NCBI GenBank assembly: GCA_024529925.1
Contig: JAFEUB010001199.1
Location: 296,001 to 360,000 of the forward strand
Direction: 5' to 3'
Length of the DNA stretch: 64,000 nt
DNA from: Ophthalmolycus amberensis
Lineage: Eukaryota > Chordata > Actinopteri > Perciformes > Zoarcidae
In this document: one piece after another, positions 47,964 to 59,989 of the stretch
Position numbering within the stretch: position 1 is the first letter of the stretch
Layout of the letters: every line of letters begins with the position of its first letter
Notes under the pieces: generated by a model
What the model saw: only the letters and a program-made list of their open reading frames with translations
Database searches by the model: none
Told to the model about the DNA's origin: nothing
Program-made: the position numbers and the translations under genes

Positions 47964-50900
47964 ATGACCCCTAGCCGGCACAGAGGAGTGCCGGCTAGGG
48001 GTCATAAACTAGGGTCATGAAACTTCAGTCTGTAGCTTGATATTAATCAATAATAATAAATATGAATTAATTCATAATTATAATTGTGAGTTTCCACACT
48101 TAAAGCGTAAATGCATACTTTCCAGATAGTAAAACATGGCACATTAATTTAATGTCAAAATTAGTTTCATTCGTGTCCTCGTAAGTTGACAGTGTCTTCC
48201 TCTGAGTCTTTTAAAAGAAGCCATATTTCAGGGTCCTTACCCCGCAAGAGAGTAACAATTCAACAAAGTGGTTCAGGAGGTCAGAATGGTGCTGGATATT
48301 GTATTATTGTATATTGATATTGTTGCTTTTCTCCTCTGTGAGATGTTGTAAACTGAGGGTTTGTCAGTCAGCACCATAAGTGCCCCGGAGGTCAACAAAA
48401 CCAAAGTTTATCAGATTAAAGATTCTTTTTCATCATCACATTTCAGTTTTCATCATCTTGCTGTTGTCGTCCGCAACAAGCTAGTCGCTAACTTTATATA
48501 CCTGCTGCTGGTGCTGGTTAGGTAGCACTCAGTTGTTTTTTCACTGAAAACAGTTGCCCGGAAACAAGTTTGAGAAGAGCAGTCGCACTGATCCGAAACA
48601 TCAAAGCTGCCGGCTGTAAGACCAAAACAACGATCTGAAAGATGTCAAAGCTCTCTGTATGAGGGGAACTGCTGATTAGGATAACTATTCCCGGAGTTTT
48701 TAACCATGAGTGACACATTACACATTACACGTTGTCATTTGAACTTCTGGTTGTATAAAAATATTGATTAGTGCAGCTTTAAGCTATAGAAAAGAAGTTG
48801 TGTTTGCCTGATTTAAAGGTGTTTATTATGCTGTTATATCACTATCTGCAACTGCCTATGAGCTATTGGTTTGCTTCCACTTACAAAGCAGACGGGTGCT
48901 TCCCCAGTTGTGTGGTTTTTTTTTACCTCATACAAAGTTTTTTGTCCGATTATCATATGGCTTTCACACTTGGATAATACTGCTAGGTTCACAGGTTCAA
49001 AACTGGCCAGTGGCCATTTACATGTGAACAAAATACCTTTCACGGAAAATGTTCAATGAGTTGCGCTGTGAGTCGCCAATAGAAAGATCAGATGGGTTTT
49101 CTTACCGCTCTCATTCGACTCTGCCACACCTCTATAAATTCTGTGGAGGACGTGTTGACGAGGGTGGCATTTTGTGTCCAAGCAGGACATGTCCACTCTG
49201 GCATGGACAACATTGCCATGGAAGGAGCCAGTAACGTGAATGTACCACCTTGGAGAATGGGAAGTCTGGAAATGGCAAAGAGATATCACAAGGGCAATGA
49301 GGAGAAGAGAGCCAGACAGATACGAAGTCAGGATAGGAGTACTATAAGGCATGTCATCTTATTATCTTATATCACGTCAGATGTTGTGCGAGATAGCTTG
49401 GGGGTAAATCAACAACCATAATAATTTTTAAAGCAGCAATAAAAAGGTTACATTTGTTTGACAAAAGTGCAGCTCCTCTCAAGTCCACATCAAGAGTATC
49501 TATCTGTATACACAGTCCCTGTTCACTCATGTGATAGCCTTTTACAGCTCTATTCTCTTTTCATTTCTTTAAAGATTCAGGAAAGCGACTCTGATGAAGA
49601 CTTGTGTTTATCATCAGCCCAGAAAACGGCAAGTACAATACAAATAGAGCCTTGAATGATGGTCAACAGTGATCGATCCTACACCGAACTGAGGAAAACT
49701 TTGTCACATATTCATCACATAAACACATAATAGTGTTTCAGTCAGACCATAACTCAACCTCACCTGTCGACTCTAATGTAATGTTGTCACTAATACAAAC
49801 ATTAAATTATTTTCATTCTGAAGGTTTATGTTACTTTAACAAAACATACAGACCCAAAAATCTTGAGTTGAAAAATGTTCCATTATGGGAAATATCAGTC
49901 CTATAATAGTATAACGCGTCAGTTATCTGTACCTGACAAGGACATGTGGTTTAAAGTAACTCTAATTTTTGTATTCCATTATTTCTTGTATCAACAGATG
50001 GATGATAACACTGGTCACAGCATGGATGACATCATGGCAGCCCTTCGTGGTAGGTGTTCAGATGAGAATTGGAGGGGTTGACATTTCAGAAGGCAGTATG
50101 TTTAAACTGTGATTTAGCTTGTTTACACAATATTGCTCTGTACTGAAAAGTATTACTATTATCCATCTACTACTGGCCAACTTTCACAGTCAATCCTTCT
50201 GTCTTGTACCACGTACAGAGTTCATACTAATCGAACAAATCTAACTTTATTTTTCCACTTATTATTACATTCACCTAGACCTCCCAGAACTGGTCAAGCA
50301 AATGAGGGAGTGTGTGGAGTATGTCCGGACAATGATGCCCTCGGCTAACAGGACACCTTCATCCGTGATGTCATCGACATCATTTTCTGAAGACAGCGAA
50401 ATTGAAAAGGTATGTAATAAAAGTGGAAATAACTTTTTTGCTTTAACTTGTCATTGTGAAGTAAATGTTGATTGCACAGTGTAAGGGCTATAGAAAAATG
50501 ACACCACGTTCCTTTTGTCTTCCCCACCATCGTCTGCTGTTCAAGTTAAAATGTGTCAGAAATGAAGTGATGGGATTTACTAGGTTACATGTGTCACACA
50601 TCAGTCATGTGAATTAGTAGAGAGTAGGAACCTCCACACCACTGGTGGTACCGCTCCATAGAGGGATGTACAGACTACTAGCACTGTTTTAAATCATGAA
50701 GCACATTGTATTCATATGTGAATAACGTCTATTAATTCCTAATAGGTAGGGAGAGATCTTCCAACTGTATATTAATGTGTTCCATTGATTCTCTCATATA
50801 CAGCACGCCTTGGCTGGCAGCACACTGACGGTTTCAAAGACGGCCTTCCTGCCGGCTTCATCGATCATGACCCTTTTTTGCCAGGAGCTGGCTGCCCTGG

Positions 50901-53900
50901 TTTTCACGAAGGACGTCCTTGCACTCTCCACCCTGACTGGGAAGTCTGGGAAACTGGGACCTCCTAAAAGACAACTGGACCTTGCCAAAGTGCAGGCCAT
51001 AACAGGTAGGTAATCGTCTTGAGTCGTATTTAGACAATTTAAAGCTTCTGTGATTTATAAAGCAGCAGGATCACATGTTCGTGGGAAACACACCACCCGT
51101 GATGAAATATATGTTTGACCTGCACTGGTAGGAATATTGGCATATCATATTGATGTAGTTCCTCAATGTTAATCCTGATTTACTGTTCAAAAAATAATAT
51201 TGGTTCAACAGGATTTCCTGTGTAGTCAAAATAGAAGAAAATGTTGTATGAATATGCTGTGTGACATCATTTCTCGTCTCTTCTCTTAACAGATGCTGTT
51301 ATCGAAGAATTTCCACAGACGACAAGCCTCGGACGTGCGAGCGGTCATCAGAAGGAAATGCAACAATGAGCAGTTCAACAAATGGAAATGAACATGTTTC
51401 AATTTAGAGAGCGAGAGTCTGAAGCGGGGCAATTTTTGGATGGTTCTGTGTTTTATTCTGAAACATTCTGTTTTGTTTGTACCATGTCAACTTCAAATTG
51501 TTTTGCTCTCTGTTCAATATATTTTCTTTTATTTCTCAAAAATGCACTATATTGCAATTGTTTCAAAGTGTGTTTTAAATTGTTAGTTGTGGGCTTGATT
51601 TAAATCATGTGCGCTCTAATTGGGTGGACTGCTGTATCAGGGGTTAACTGAGTTAAAGTCGTCTGCTATCTAATGATCCTCATTATGCTGCTCAAAGTCC
51701 CGGTACTGTCAGCAATTCACATTAGACCGCAGGAGACTTAAAATGTCCTGAACTTTGGATAGGAGATAAGAAAGCAACAGTGGTGCTAAGTCAGGGAATG
51801 CAGATTTAGCAATAGCTAGATTCCAAACATAATAAGATTGAAATTCCTGCCCTAATCCTACTGTGACACCAATATTCAGCCAGTTCAGAGCAACACAACG
51901 CGGTTGAAGTTTGTAGGGCTCCTGAACAAAGAACAGCCGTTGCATCATTTCTCCATGTGTGTATGTCTCTGCGATACGTCACATTGAGCAGCTTCAACAC
52001 TTTGTGCTGCTAGTCTGCATTTTGTTCTTACGGGTACTCTGTTCTGCCATTTGCAGCAGCAGAGAAGAAGTTGTAATCCACTGCATCAAATTGTATTATT
52101 TTGTATCTGTTTATATTGTTTTGCATCATATTGTATTAAAAATGTATCACTTAGTATTTGTATTATACTGTAGCTATAAGCTAAATGTTTTTGATACTTA
52201 AATAGAAATGCAGTGGCAACAAACAAATAGGTAAGACGTTTTAGGTATCACAATATGTCATTCTTTCTTTTACTTAAACATAGACAATGGCAGAAGTTCA
52301 GTCTTAGTGTTACTAGATCTCAGTGCTGCATTCGACACGGTCGACCATGCCATACTCCTAGAAAGACTAAAAATCTGGGTGGGACTCTCTGGCACAGCAC
52401 TTAACTGGTTTGAATCCTACTTGAAGGGCCGAGAATACTTTGTGTCTGTAGCTGATTACACATCAGAGCTGACTAAAATGACATGTGGTGTTCCCCAAGG
52501 TTCAATACTGGGGCCCCCTCTGTTCAACATCTACATGCTTCCACTAGCTCAGATTATGGAAAACAACAAAGTGTGTTATCATAATTATGCAGACGACACA
52601 CAAATCTACATAACTATGTCACCAGGGGACTATAATCCCATACAAGGGCTGGGTAACTGCATTGAACAAATCAACAACTGGATGTGCCAGAATTTTCTTC
52701 AATTAAACAAAGATAAAACAGAAGTAATTGTTTTTGGTACCAAGGACGAACAATTGAAAATCACCGCTCAGCTTCAGTCACTGATGTTAAAACCCACAAA
52801 CCAAGCCAGAAATCTAGGTGTAGTTATGGATTCAGACCTCAACCTGAACAGCCATATCAAGACAATTACAAAATCAGCCTACTATCACCTGAAGAATATA
52901 TCAAGGATTAGAGGACTTATGTCTCAACAGGATTTGGAAAAACTTGTCCATGCATTTATCTTCAGCAGACTGGACTACTGTAACGGTGTGTTTACAGGTC
53001 TCTGTAAAAAATCCGTCAGAAAGCTGCAGCTGATTCAGAACGCTGCAGCTCGAGTCCTCACTAAGACCAGGAGGGTGGACCACATCACTCCAGTTCTGAG
53101 GTCTTTGCACTGGCTTCCTGTCCAACAAAGAATTGACTTTAAAATCCTGCTGTTGGTTTACAAAGCACTAAATGGTTTGGGACCAAAATACATCTCCGAT
53201 CTGCTGCTACCTTATGAACCATCCCGACCCCTCAGGTCGTCTGGGACCGGTCTACTTTCTGTTCCCAGAGTCAGAACTAAACATGGAGAAGCAGCGTTCA
53301 GTTTTTCTGCTCCACATATCTGGAACAAAGTCCCAGAAAGCTGCAGGTCTGCTGAGACCCTCAGCTCATTTAAATCAAGATTGAAGACCTTTCTGTTTGC
53401 TGCTGCCTTTAATTGAACCACGTTCAATTAATATATTAATCAATTTCCTGCATTTCTGCATTTTACTACTGCATTTTATTTCTTACACTGTTTTTTAATT
53501 GTTTTTGAAATCTCCTTTTCTTTTGCCTTGTGTTTTGATGCTTTTAATGGTTTTATGTGAAGCACTTTGAATTACCTTGTTGTTGAAATGTGCTATACAA
53601 ATAAACTTGCCTTGCCTTGCCTTGCCTTACCCCTTTTTTCTCGTCACAGCTAAAATCACCTTAACATTTGAAAACATTTTCTGGCCAAGCACCATCTCAA
53701 ATAAAGAACTGTATGACAAATGCCAACACGAAAGCATGGAGACCATCCTAATGAGAAGAAGATGGGGATGGATAGGACATGTGTTGAGAAAAGATCTTGC
53801 TGATATCACAAGAACAGCCTTACATTGGACACCAGAAGGGAAAAGAAAAAGAGGCCGACCAAGAAACACATGGAGAAGAACTGTGGAGAAGGAGATGCAG

Positions 53901-55784
53901 AGCCTAAACCACTCATGGGGCACCATCCAGCGACTCGCCCAGGACAGCCAGGAGTGGAAGACTTTTGTTGCTGCCCTACATGCCAAGAGGCATAAAGGGA
54001 AATGATGATGATTTGAAAGCATACTCAGGTGAAAGCTCTCCTTTACTCCTCCCGTAATCCCTTAAATAGAAGCTGCGCCCACTAACACAGTCGAATATTC
54101 TCTTGTTCAAGGTTCACTCTGACATGGCAGGTGATAAAATCCTGAGGTTTGACATTTATCACCCAAACATCTTCCTGCTCATTAAACTACCCCTCCTTTT
54201 ACTCCCTTACCTAATGCCGAAAGTAACTTGCAACAGAGTGCAAATACCAGAGACGAAGAAGATGGTGCTGATGAGGTGGCTCTGCGTGAGGCCGTCAAAC
54301 TGCAGACACAACCCCTGAGACAGGATTAGTGGGATGGCGATGATTCCCCCAAATGCTGTCAAACAGTGCTGAACGAAAAACCGATGGGGGAAAAGATATC
54401 AAGAGATACATTTAGTTCATGTCTGATGTACATAAGGAGAATTAAAAAAGCTAACATGTCATGACATGTTTGTAGCAAGTCAGTGGACTACATATACACC
54501 TGGAGTGACCAGTGTTATATGCTGTAAAAATGGTAATGGTAGAAAAGGAAATATGTTTTATGGGTAAATACAACTAGGTCAGGTCTTCAGAGGAAAGTCT
54601 GACTGATCACAGCTGCTAAACACATACAAAGACTCCCTGACTTTGTCATCTCAACTGTATCTGAAGCTAATTTTACAATAAGGCTTATGAAAACAAGACC
54701 AAGTCTAAGCAAGCATGAAGGAAACGTCAAACAGAAGCTCTCATGTGACACTGTTGTCATGTTTGCATTGCGACGTCATAGTAATCAGAAGCTATGCTAT
54801 TGTCTCTTAATCAGGAAAGGACTAGAGCCTCATTGTCAAATGTGGCGTTAAAACCCCCTTTTGCTGACGTACCTGGATGCCTAGGACGATGCACAGGTAC
54901 CAGGGCGGTACATCTGTCACACAATATGCTAGCTTGTTGCTGTTTCCCTCTGTGGACGTGTCCATTTCTTCTCCACGTTCTGTGTCAGGTAGATCACAAA
55001 AGCGCCCCTCAAGCTTCAATTAGTCAGACGAGAAACAGACAGCTAGGTCATTTGAGGACACATGAAGTAATGGCATGCTGCAGATCTGTAATGTTGTCAT
55101 GTGGGTCAAATCTCAGAACAACAGTAAAACAATTGAATGCTTTAGTACTCGTTCAACCAGCACAACTGTGGGACGCCCATAGACCTGACAATTCCTCGTA
55201 AGGGAAATTGGTTAGATATTTGTTAGCTCACGACTTTCGAATAATTTCTGGAAGAAACAAAAAGTTAGATGAGTTCCCCATTTTCATTAGAAGGATTAAA
55301 TGTTATGCTGTCTTTCTTATGTATTTATTTATTCTGGGCTCAGTCCAGACAAAGTATCATCACTTTTGAATGAAGTTAAGATTTGACCTAAAACCTCCTG
55401 TTTCTCTGACTAAACAGCATGTCAGTCTTGTCATTTTAAGCATGGAGGAGCAAGAATGCAGATTCCTATGTTTCCATGACGCTACTTTGCCAGCTATTCT
55501 GTCGGGTGTCAATTATTAACTGATGAAAACAACTATGACCCACAGTGCACTTAGAGAAGAGATACATCATCATAGAATGTGTCCAGATTCACACACTTTA
55601 AAAGGAAATCATTGGATTTTCACATGACCATGTACTTTAAGCTTTAAGTCTTGAATAGCTTTACAAGAATATTTTAAGTTTGTAATCTTTTCAAAACATT
55701 TTCTTGTAAAAATAATTAAGCAAAGGTTATACTTACTGCAAATGCGTAGTTGTCAAGACCATTACTGTCCTTTCCTAGAGCCAT
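44926..55784 (-). CDS. slc23a4: SLC23 nucleobase/ascorbate-type transporter, slc23a4-like, 12 exons
   Basis: Exons from the start: 55784-55737, 55013-54873, 54368-54211, 49265-49106, 47274-47093, 46890-46770, 46677-46521, 46393-46140, 46018-45854, 45743-45635, 45536-45441, 45194-44926. All junctions are GT-AG and in phase, giving 619 residues with no stop. Landmarks are DVPPWYLCIVLGIQ, STIFFVSGICTLLQVTFGIR, LPILQGGTFTLLAPSMAMLS, MRFIGPLTIAPTISLIGLSL, FDSAGTSAGNHWGI, SMIESVGDYHTCARLSGAPP and NMFVGG-type tail. The family signature reads ENIGALGITK; Glu at its first position is, as I recall, typical of nucleobase carriers, where vitamin C carriers have Pro. Mammalian Slc23a4 (SNBT1) carries uracil-type bases with sodium, so that is the likely substrate. 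Fam180a beside it supports the orthology. Intron 3 (about 4.9 kb) contains a plus-strand BEN gene and LINE pieces. Confidence 0.88.
47908..47960. repeat. GT dinucleotide microsatellite in slc23a4 intron 4
   Basis: About 25 GT units with one TTTG interruption, directly abutting the perfect hairpin at 47961. Confidence 0.9.
47961..48008. repeat. Perfect hairpin: 21-bp arms, 6-base loop
   Basis: Arm 47961-47981 (core ATGACCCCTAGCCGGCAC) and arm 47988-48008 are exact reverse complements around AGAGGA. It starts exactly where the GT repeat ends. Confidence 0.95.
49575..51391 (+). CDS. BEN-domain gene nested in slc23a4 intron 3 (five 3' exons seen)
   Basis: Exons are 49575-49628 (IQESDSDEDLCLSSAQKT), 49998-50049 (MDDNTGHSMDDIMAALR), 50279-50409 (DLPELVKQMRECVEYVRTMM and an acidic Ser-rich end), 50804-51005 and 51293 onward. 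All phases agree (0, 1, 0, 1). The fourth exon carries most of a BEN fold: FCQELAALVFTKDVLALSTL, TGKSGKLGPPKRQLDLAKVQ, AIT. BEN domains bind DNA or mediate chromatin repression. The first donor is GC (ACG/GCAAGT), not GT. In the last exon the spliced frame reads DAVIEEFPQTTSL then leaves the expected path and stops at 51369. The typical BEN ending SDVRAVIRRKCNNEQF is present one frame over, stopping at 51391. So there is a single-base frame change or an error. The 5' end was not found. It may be a frameshifted copy. Confidence 0.65.
52283..53633 (+). mobile_element. 5'-truncated L2-like LINE with open reverse transcriptase
   Basis: Open for 369 codons: VLVLLDLSAAFDTVDHAILL, CGVPQGSILGPPLFNIYM, YADDTQIYI (catalytic box), NLGVVMDSDLNLNSHI, SRLDYCNGVFTGL, HWLPVQQRIDFKILLLVYKA and the end FKSRLKTFLFAAAFN. 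The early fingers of the reverse transcriptase and the endonuclease are absent. The 3' end is GAAATGTGCTATACAAATAA followed by ACTTGCCTTGCCTTGCCTTG, the short tandem tail typical of fish L2 elements. It lies in slc23a4 intron 3, opposite to that gene's direction. Confidence 0.93.
53634..54005 (+). mobile_element. C-terminal fragment of a second LINE (endonuclease-RT type)
   Basis: The frame contains RRRWGWIGHVLRKDLADITR, then ALHWTPEGKRKRGRPRNTWR, RTVEKEMQSLNHSWGTIQRL and FVAALHAKRHKGK, followed by TGA TGATGATTTG. This is the well-known C-terminus of fish/bovine craniofacial-protein-2-like LINE proteins. It abuts the L2 tail, so one inserted next to the other. Confidence 0.85.
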
Positions 55785-55984
55785 GTCAGCCTAAAGGCTC
55801 AGGTGGTGATCTTTGGGTCCGAATACAAAACAGGAAAGTGAAGAAACATCAGCGAGAGGGGAGGGAACACATCAAGAGAGGACGGGAGAGTCTGATAGAG
55901 AAGGCAGAGAGCCAGGAGGTGGGCGTGTGCACTTTGGTAGGAAGGAGTTTAGCCTTGAGACTGCTTAACGCTTGTTGACTGAAA

Positions 55985-58900
55985 TGAGTGCCACCAGCAG
56001 CTCGTGTGAGCCCAATTACAACAGTAATAGCAGCTGACCAACCAGCATCTGGTCACTAGGAGAAGGCATTTGTTTCTCTTTCTCGGTTGCCCTCAAACAC
56101 AACTCCTGTTCTCATCACAAGACCCCGGAAGCCTGAAGAGCATTTCTGAAGAGGTACTGAATAGTTGAAATCCAATCTTCAGGGCATAGCTTGTTTATGT
56201 CTTGCACTTTTTGGCCTCCAGACCTCCCTTACTATCACATGTTGTCACATGGTGCAAATCTCTTACTGATGATGAGTTAATTATTGTTCAGTAAACGTTA
56301 ACTTCATTTATTCATGAACCGGAAAGTTAGACTTCCCCTAAATGATAGATTCAATTATATTATTAGTCAAAATTAAGAGTTTGATAGCGACCCACATCTA
56401 GTTCATTAAGGAAGTCGTATTATGGCAGCAGAGGAAGCTTAGATGTACTCACTGCATCTCTTCTTGTTTTAAAGTGAAGATCCAGGTCACAGACAGGCTG
56501 CTGCATGGCACCAGGAGGAAGAACAAGCATGCAGTAGGCTATTTAAGAACAAAGTTCATCAAAGGAACACCTCGCCTTAAATTGATCCCAGACACTGTCA
56601 CACAACTTCTTCTTTTTTTACTGTTACGATTACCTCTGCAATTTATTAAATCGTTTTTACAGTGCATTTTATGCAGTCCTCGGTACACAGAATAACATCT
56701 GTCGGGTTCTGTGGACGTGTAGCATCTAAATAAGCAGCTGGTCTTTGAAATGTTACAACCTGTAGAAAACTTGGTCATAAATCAAAGTACTGGACACGTT
56801 TAAAATGTAGACCTGGTGGTGGCGCTAGCAGAGAAGATAAATGTACAATGTTTCATGAAAATCTATTCAATTGTTCTCGAGATATTTCAATAAAAACCAC
56901 AAACGGCACTCGAGGAAAAAGTCAGGTCATCATCAGAATCTGCAGGCTTCGTCGACTGGGGACCATACATGTCAGTACAGAATTTCATGTCAACCCATCA
57001 AATAGCTGTCAAGATATTCCATGTATATCTGTTAATTTGACAAAAAAACAAGTAAATTGTATTTAGGACCTTCATACAGTACTACTGATAAGTATCTGTA
57101 ACATTGACGCTCTCCTCTTACAGCCTGTGCAGAATCTTTTATAAAAACGTTTTTTTTGACATACTATGAGAAAACGTTGGTTTAGACGGAATGTAAGCTT
57201 GAAAATAAATGCACCAAATGGAAAAGATGAAGGAAATTGAGTTCACCTGAAAGTTGCAAAGCACAGAGGGAAGCAACACGGAGGCATCATGAGGGCATCT
57301 GCTCTGTGTGCATGTGACTGAATGCAGCATACTCTATACAAGGATCCATCACATGGCATGGAGTGAGGGCCTGGAATTGGTGCTATTATTCTTTCATATC
57401 ACTTTATGAAAGCTGAATGAAGCCGGAATCCTGTTGTGCATGTGTATGCCATGCCATCAACTGGTTGAACTGGGAGTAATAAGCAGCAAAGCCATTGTTG
57501 TCTTCTGCTCATTAAAGCGTGTCAATAATGTTTGTGTGAACATGAGTCCAGTCACCAAACAAAGCCAATGTAGTGAAGAAAGAAGGAAGAACTCTATTTT
57601 CTTTCTTCCTATATTTCAACCCTTCATCGTATTGATCACGACGACGACGGTCACATTTGAGTGTTTGCGTCAAGCTGTAACTCAGATGATCACATTAAGC
57701 CTCGGAGACTACTCCATAATCGAATTGGGAGAGGGGCAGCGTGCAATCAATCGCTGAGTGGACAGGGAACCTGTTACAGAATAATGTGCCCCACATGTAA
57801 GCAGATAATCAATATTGTTTTCATTTAGAGGTCGAAATGTGAACTAAAAGTGTCTAAAAAGGCATTTTCTCTGTCTCAAAATTTGTTTTCAGCTCCTTTA
57901 TATGAGAATTGCATAAAACATTGTTAACTGGTCACTGTTTTAATGATTTAATATTAGAGCATATATTTGGTAATTAAAAATGGAAGTTGCTGGTATCGTC
58001 ATATGGAGAACCAGCATTTCTATTTTCACAACAAGATATTTTTCTTTACAGTTTTACAAAATACCATCTTGGTTTGTATTTTTTTTTTTTCTACAATTTG
58101 TAGTTTTCCATAGCAATAGAATCATTGTATATTATGATAACCAGAATCTTTTCAGACCCTCATTGTCGGGGGATACACTGGTTGCTTTGGATGAAAAGAT
58201 TCTGCTACAGTGTTACTAAGAAGATTAGACTGCATTGTCTTCGGTATACGTAAACAAAGATTTTATAATCACTCTTGACAGCATAAAGAATATTAGGAGT
58301 TTGTGATCCTATTATCCTGTCAATGAGTATTCAACATGATCAATTATCCTCTGCTAGACAGATCAGGTTTAGGCACTATACAGGGATAGAAATAACATTG
58401 TCTCACTGAAACAGCACCAAAACAATTAAGTTATTTATCATAGCTGGAAGAAAATTGCTCAAATCCCAAAGTGTGGCTTCTTCTGATCCAGTGTGTCATT
58501 GCGTCCCGTGGCCCTGCTAATTTTTCAAAGAATGCAGCTTTGGGTATATTTAAATAATCACATTCAATAAGCTTAACCTTTGTTTCCAGGCTCATCCGTG
58601 ACAGAGAGCAAATGTTTTTTGCATAAAATGTGTATTTTTCACTGTACCGTTTAGAGCAGCACACACATTCGTTTACATACAGACCACAAGGGACACATGT
58701 GCGTCATATGTTGCGACTCATGAGAAACCAGAGAGGTAGAGAACAGCAGCATCCACATGGTTAGAGTGAATATCTGTTGTCGTTATCTAAACATGAAGGC
58801 TCCTGTAGCTGTCTGTGCATTATGTGTGACAAAATGAAATTAAAATAAATCTGTTTTTCATTTTTTTCTCATCACTACACTGTTACCTTGTAAGCTTGTC

Positions 58901-58990
58901 AATGTCCTCACCCTTTTATGTTGTCAAGTTAAACCTAAAAACAAAAGATCCCTTTTTGTCATCTTCCTCAATCTAACCTTTTATTCCCAG
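55985..58990. other. Intergenic stretch between slc23a4 and isx
   Basis: No gene recognised. At about 56810-57050 there is a copy of the dispersed fish repeat also seen at 15 kb (GGACCATACATGTCAGTACA, GAATTTCATGTCAACCCATC, AATAGCTGTCAAGATATTCC). The other frames lack domains. Confidence 0.5.
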
Positions 58991-59017
58991 GTTCAAAAAA
59001 TATCTCACAAAATCCAC

Positions 59018-59195
59018 TTAATAGGCCTTTTTCACAGCAGACATTTTGACTTGTCATAGCAGGAAAGCGACAGGTCTTATAAGTGTCTCAGTAAGCTATT
59101 CAAGTGATTCATTAGGACCTCCTCCTCTAATATAGGACAATGTGCTTTACCTGTGATGAAATTTCAAAATGTCTGCCATGAAAAGGGTCTATTAA
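59018..59195. mobile_element. 178-bp MITE flanked by TTAA
   Basis: The left end, TAGGCCTTTTTCACAGCAGA, followed by CATTTTGA, is mirrored on the right by TCAAAATGTCTGCCATGAAA followed by AGGGTCTA. TTAA is present at both edges (59018-59021 and 59192-59195). There is no coding capacity. TTAA duplication is typical of piggyBac-type insertion. Confidence 0.85.
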
Positions 59196-59989
59196 CATCA
59201 TCACCTGATCTTTGACGTGACACACAGGAAGACCTCATAATGTTACATTGCTATGGTCAGAGAATCAAAGGGGATTGCACTGAAGAGCCACCACCACTAG
59301 ATGGAGACATTGTACCCAAACACGCCACAGAGGAGTCACTGGGGTCGTGTTCCCAGTGTGTCTGAAAGGTGAACTCAAGTGTGAGAGGGCATGCTGAGGC
59401 CAAGGTGATAAAGATTAGGCTTCCAATAAATCTGGTGATAAGAAAGAGAAGCAGCAGTTTAAATATGTTTTATGGCTGAATGTTATGCAGGTGTTAATCA
59501 AACTGCAGGCCCACACAGATTTTGTCAGAGCTTGGCCCTACAAAGCACGAATTTGCTTTTTTGCTTTACATGGAAGGCAGAAAAGCTTCACTGGAAATGT
59601 AACAACTCAGTGTGTGTGTGTATGTGTGTGTGTGTGATAAGGGCAGATAATATTGTCAAGTTTTTATATTTACAATGAGCACGCCTTAAAAGTTCTTAGA
59701 CACTGAAATGGAGATTTAAAAAAATCCTAGAGGTGTGCAGTTATACTGCCAGTGGCTCCTCCCTGATAATGACCATGTGATGCATGTCAAACTCAGGCTG
59801 ACAGGGGAGGGAGGGGGGGGGGGGCAACCTAACTGTCCTCACCTTGCAGAAAGAGAGTCCAACAAAGTTTTCAGAGAGGAGGAGGAGAAGAAGAAGAAGT
59901 CTTTAGCCTGAGACGTGGTGATAAGAGGATATTTTGAGCTCCTGAATACCGGTGAACGGTGAGTGTGTACCACTACTGTTCTACATTTG

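Noticed and set aside
49092..49421. 109-codon plus-strand frame inside slc23a4
   Set aside because: Antisense of slc23a4 exon 4; the minus strand reads the conserved LPILQGGTF...MRA segment with matching splice sites.
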